Of a stretch of DNA of 8,670 bases, positions 8,015 to 8,670 are shown piece after piece. The position numbers were made by a program, and so were the translations under genes. The number at the start of each line of letters is the position of its first letter. Position 1 is the first letter of the stretch. Origin of the DNA: Clostridia bacterium (GTDB lineage: Bacteria; Bacillota_A; Clostridia; Oscillospirales; Acutalibacteraceae); the NCBI GenBank assembly GCA_009930155.1, contig RZYX01000081.1:1-8670 (forward strand), given 5' to 3'. The notes under the pieces are model-generated. The model worked only from the letters and a program-made list of their open reading frames with translations. It made no database searches and was not told where the DNA came from.

Positions 8015-8338
8015 AATTTATGGTTTTAGCTTTGAAAAATGAACTCCTCATAATAACGACATTTTCTTTTTGAGGTTGCCAGAATGTTATCAGCAAGAAA
8101 ACACTTACAAGTATAAAAAACGTTGCATAACCTAAGGGATACAAGCAGTTGAGGCTACAAAAAAATTGCAAAAAAGATTATTTCATCAACACACCTTTAT
8201 TCGATATCTTATAATATTTTAATCCATAACGGTTGCAGCAACAGGAGTGCGGAAAAGAGATGGTTATATCATTATAAAATACACACTGAGCCAAATTTAA
8301 AAATTTGATGGCAGACGGAAATGCGGTAAACTTGCACG

Positions 8339-8527
8339 TTGCGATGCGCCGAGCATAACAGAGTGCGAATTAATGAAACATCAGCAAACCTCTTGGAGTT
8401 CTGAACGAAGTGAAGAACGACAAGCTTTCGTGTTTTTAGTGTTTTTAGTGATAAAAAAACACTGAGTTCTGAACAAAGTGAAAAACGAAGTGAAGAACGG
8501 TTCGGCAAAAATCTCACCGCATCGCAA
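8339..8527. repeat. Inverted-repeat-bounded block with internal direct repeats
   Basis: TTGCGATGCGCCGAG (8339-8353) matches the reverse complement of 8513-8527 (TTGCGATGCGGTGAG) at 13 of 15 positions, including a perfect 10-bp core. The enclosed block of about 190 bp carries the direct repeats described separately and a small hairpin. No ORF with coding character spans it. It may be an intergenic mobile or REP-type element, or simply a decayed one; copy number elsewhere is unknown. Confidence 0.5.
8396..8499. repeat. Short direct repeats GAGTTCTGAAC-AAGTGAA and CGAAGTGAAGAACG
   Basis: A 25-bp unit at 8396-8420 recurs at 8464-8488 with two G-to-A differences. Its core CGAAGTGAAGAACG (8406-8419) occurs a further time at 8486-8499, overlapping the second copy. 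Between the copies the 9-mer GTTTTTAGT is repeated in tandem (8432-8440 and 8441-8449). AGTGTTTTT (8438-8446) can pair with AAAAACACT (8455-8463) across an 8-nt loop, but no T tract follows on either strand. Confidence 0.7.
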
Positions 8528-8670
8528 TCGCACAACTATGACCCAAAAAGCAATCATTTCCATACTTCGACAACTTATCCCGCATTATTCACCGCTGTTA
8601 ATTTGATAATACAGGCTAATATCTGATCTTCAATTGTTTACAATGTTTAAATGATTGTATTAGTATCCCC

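Larger units (their letters stand above)
8015..8670. other. Long non-coding region upstream of the protease, rich in short repeats
   Basis: No convincing gene on either strand in 656 bp. The first part (8015-8280) is AT-rich and must hold the protease leader and promoter. Only a weak -7 candidate is seen, TATACTTG on the minus strand at 8115-8108, one base off TAnnTTTG and without a clear -33 box. From about 8281 the composition becomes more mixed and repeat-like: an inverted pair CAAATTT/AAATTTG (8292-8307), the inverted pair near 8339 and 8527, GAACGAAGTGAAG-type repeats, and the CCCGCATTATT word (8579-8589) shared inverted with the left end. A 9-bp inverted pair CAATCATTT/AAATGATTG lies at 8551-8559 and 8649-8657. 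The short open frames here are low-complexity translations of the repeats. Confidence 0.6.

Noticed and set aside
7932..8171. 79-residue minus-strand frame overlapping the protease start, with a hydrophobic stretch
   Set aside because: It overlaps the signal-peptide coding region in another frame. The hydrophobicity comes from T-rich leader DNA, and there is no family resemblance.
8438..8463. Hairpin AGTGTTTTT/AAAAACACT as an intrinsic terminator
   Set aside because: The stem is mostly A-T, there is no following T tract on either strand, and no gene ends nearby.
8272..8535. 87-residue open frame on the minus strand in the right flank (and an overlapping 60-residue frame at 8381-8563)
   Set aside because: Both are translations of the direct repeats and T-rich stretches, with repeated SLR/SEL and NTKNTK-like words. 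There is no recognisable domain or start context.

Overview
The window looks like chromosomal DNA of a member of the Bacteroidota. Three things point that way: AT-rich sequence with no Shine-Dalgarno sequences, a perfect Bacteroidota-type -7 promoter box (TAnnTTTG) before hemW, and a giant secreted protein ending in a type IX secretion (T9SS) type A sorting domain. I cannot assign a genus. No plasmid, phage, CRISPR, rRNA or tRNA signature is visible.

Layout, left to right. Positions 1-116 are non-coding and contain an 11-bp word that recurs inverted at the far right end. At 117-1256 (minus) lies hemW, a radical-SAM heme-chaperone-type protein. A divergent intergenic region (1257-1513) follows. 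It holds the likely hemW promoter and a striking near-palindromic element of about 120 bp with inverted ends and a possible 6-bp target duplication, resembling a MITE or large REP element. At 1514-2278 (plus) lies an exodeoxyribonuclease III / AP endonuclease (ExoA/APE1-like). It is convergent with the next gene, and a 10-bp inverted repeat overlaps its stop codon in the 42-bp gap. At 2321-8014 (minus) lies a 1897-residue secreted multidomain C10 (streptopain/SpeB-like) cysteine protease. Its order is signal peptide, Spi-like propeptide, catalytic domain, PPC-like and CARDB domains, Ig-like domains, a LamG-like domain, a duplicated two-domain module and a T9SS anchor. Positions 8015-8670 are non-coding and rich in short direct and inverted repeats.

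The three genes do not form an operon. hemW and the endonuclease are divergent housekeeping genes (heme handling, base-excision repair). The protease is an accessory exported protein with its own upstream region. I see no new multi-gene system. The points most worth a second look are the palindromic element, the repeat-rich right end and the unusual architecture of the protease.
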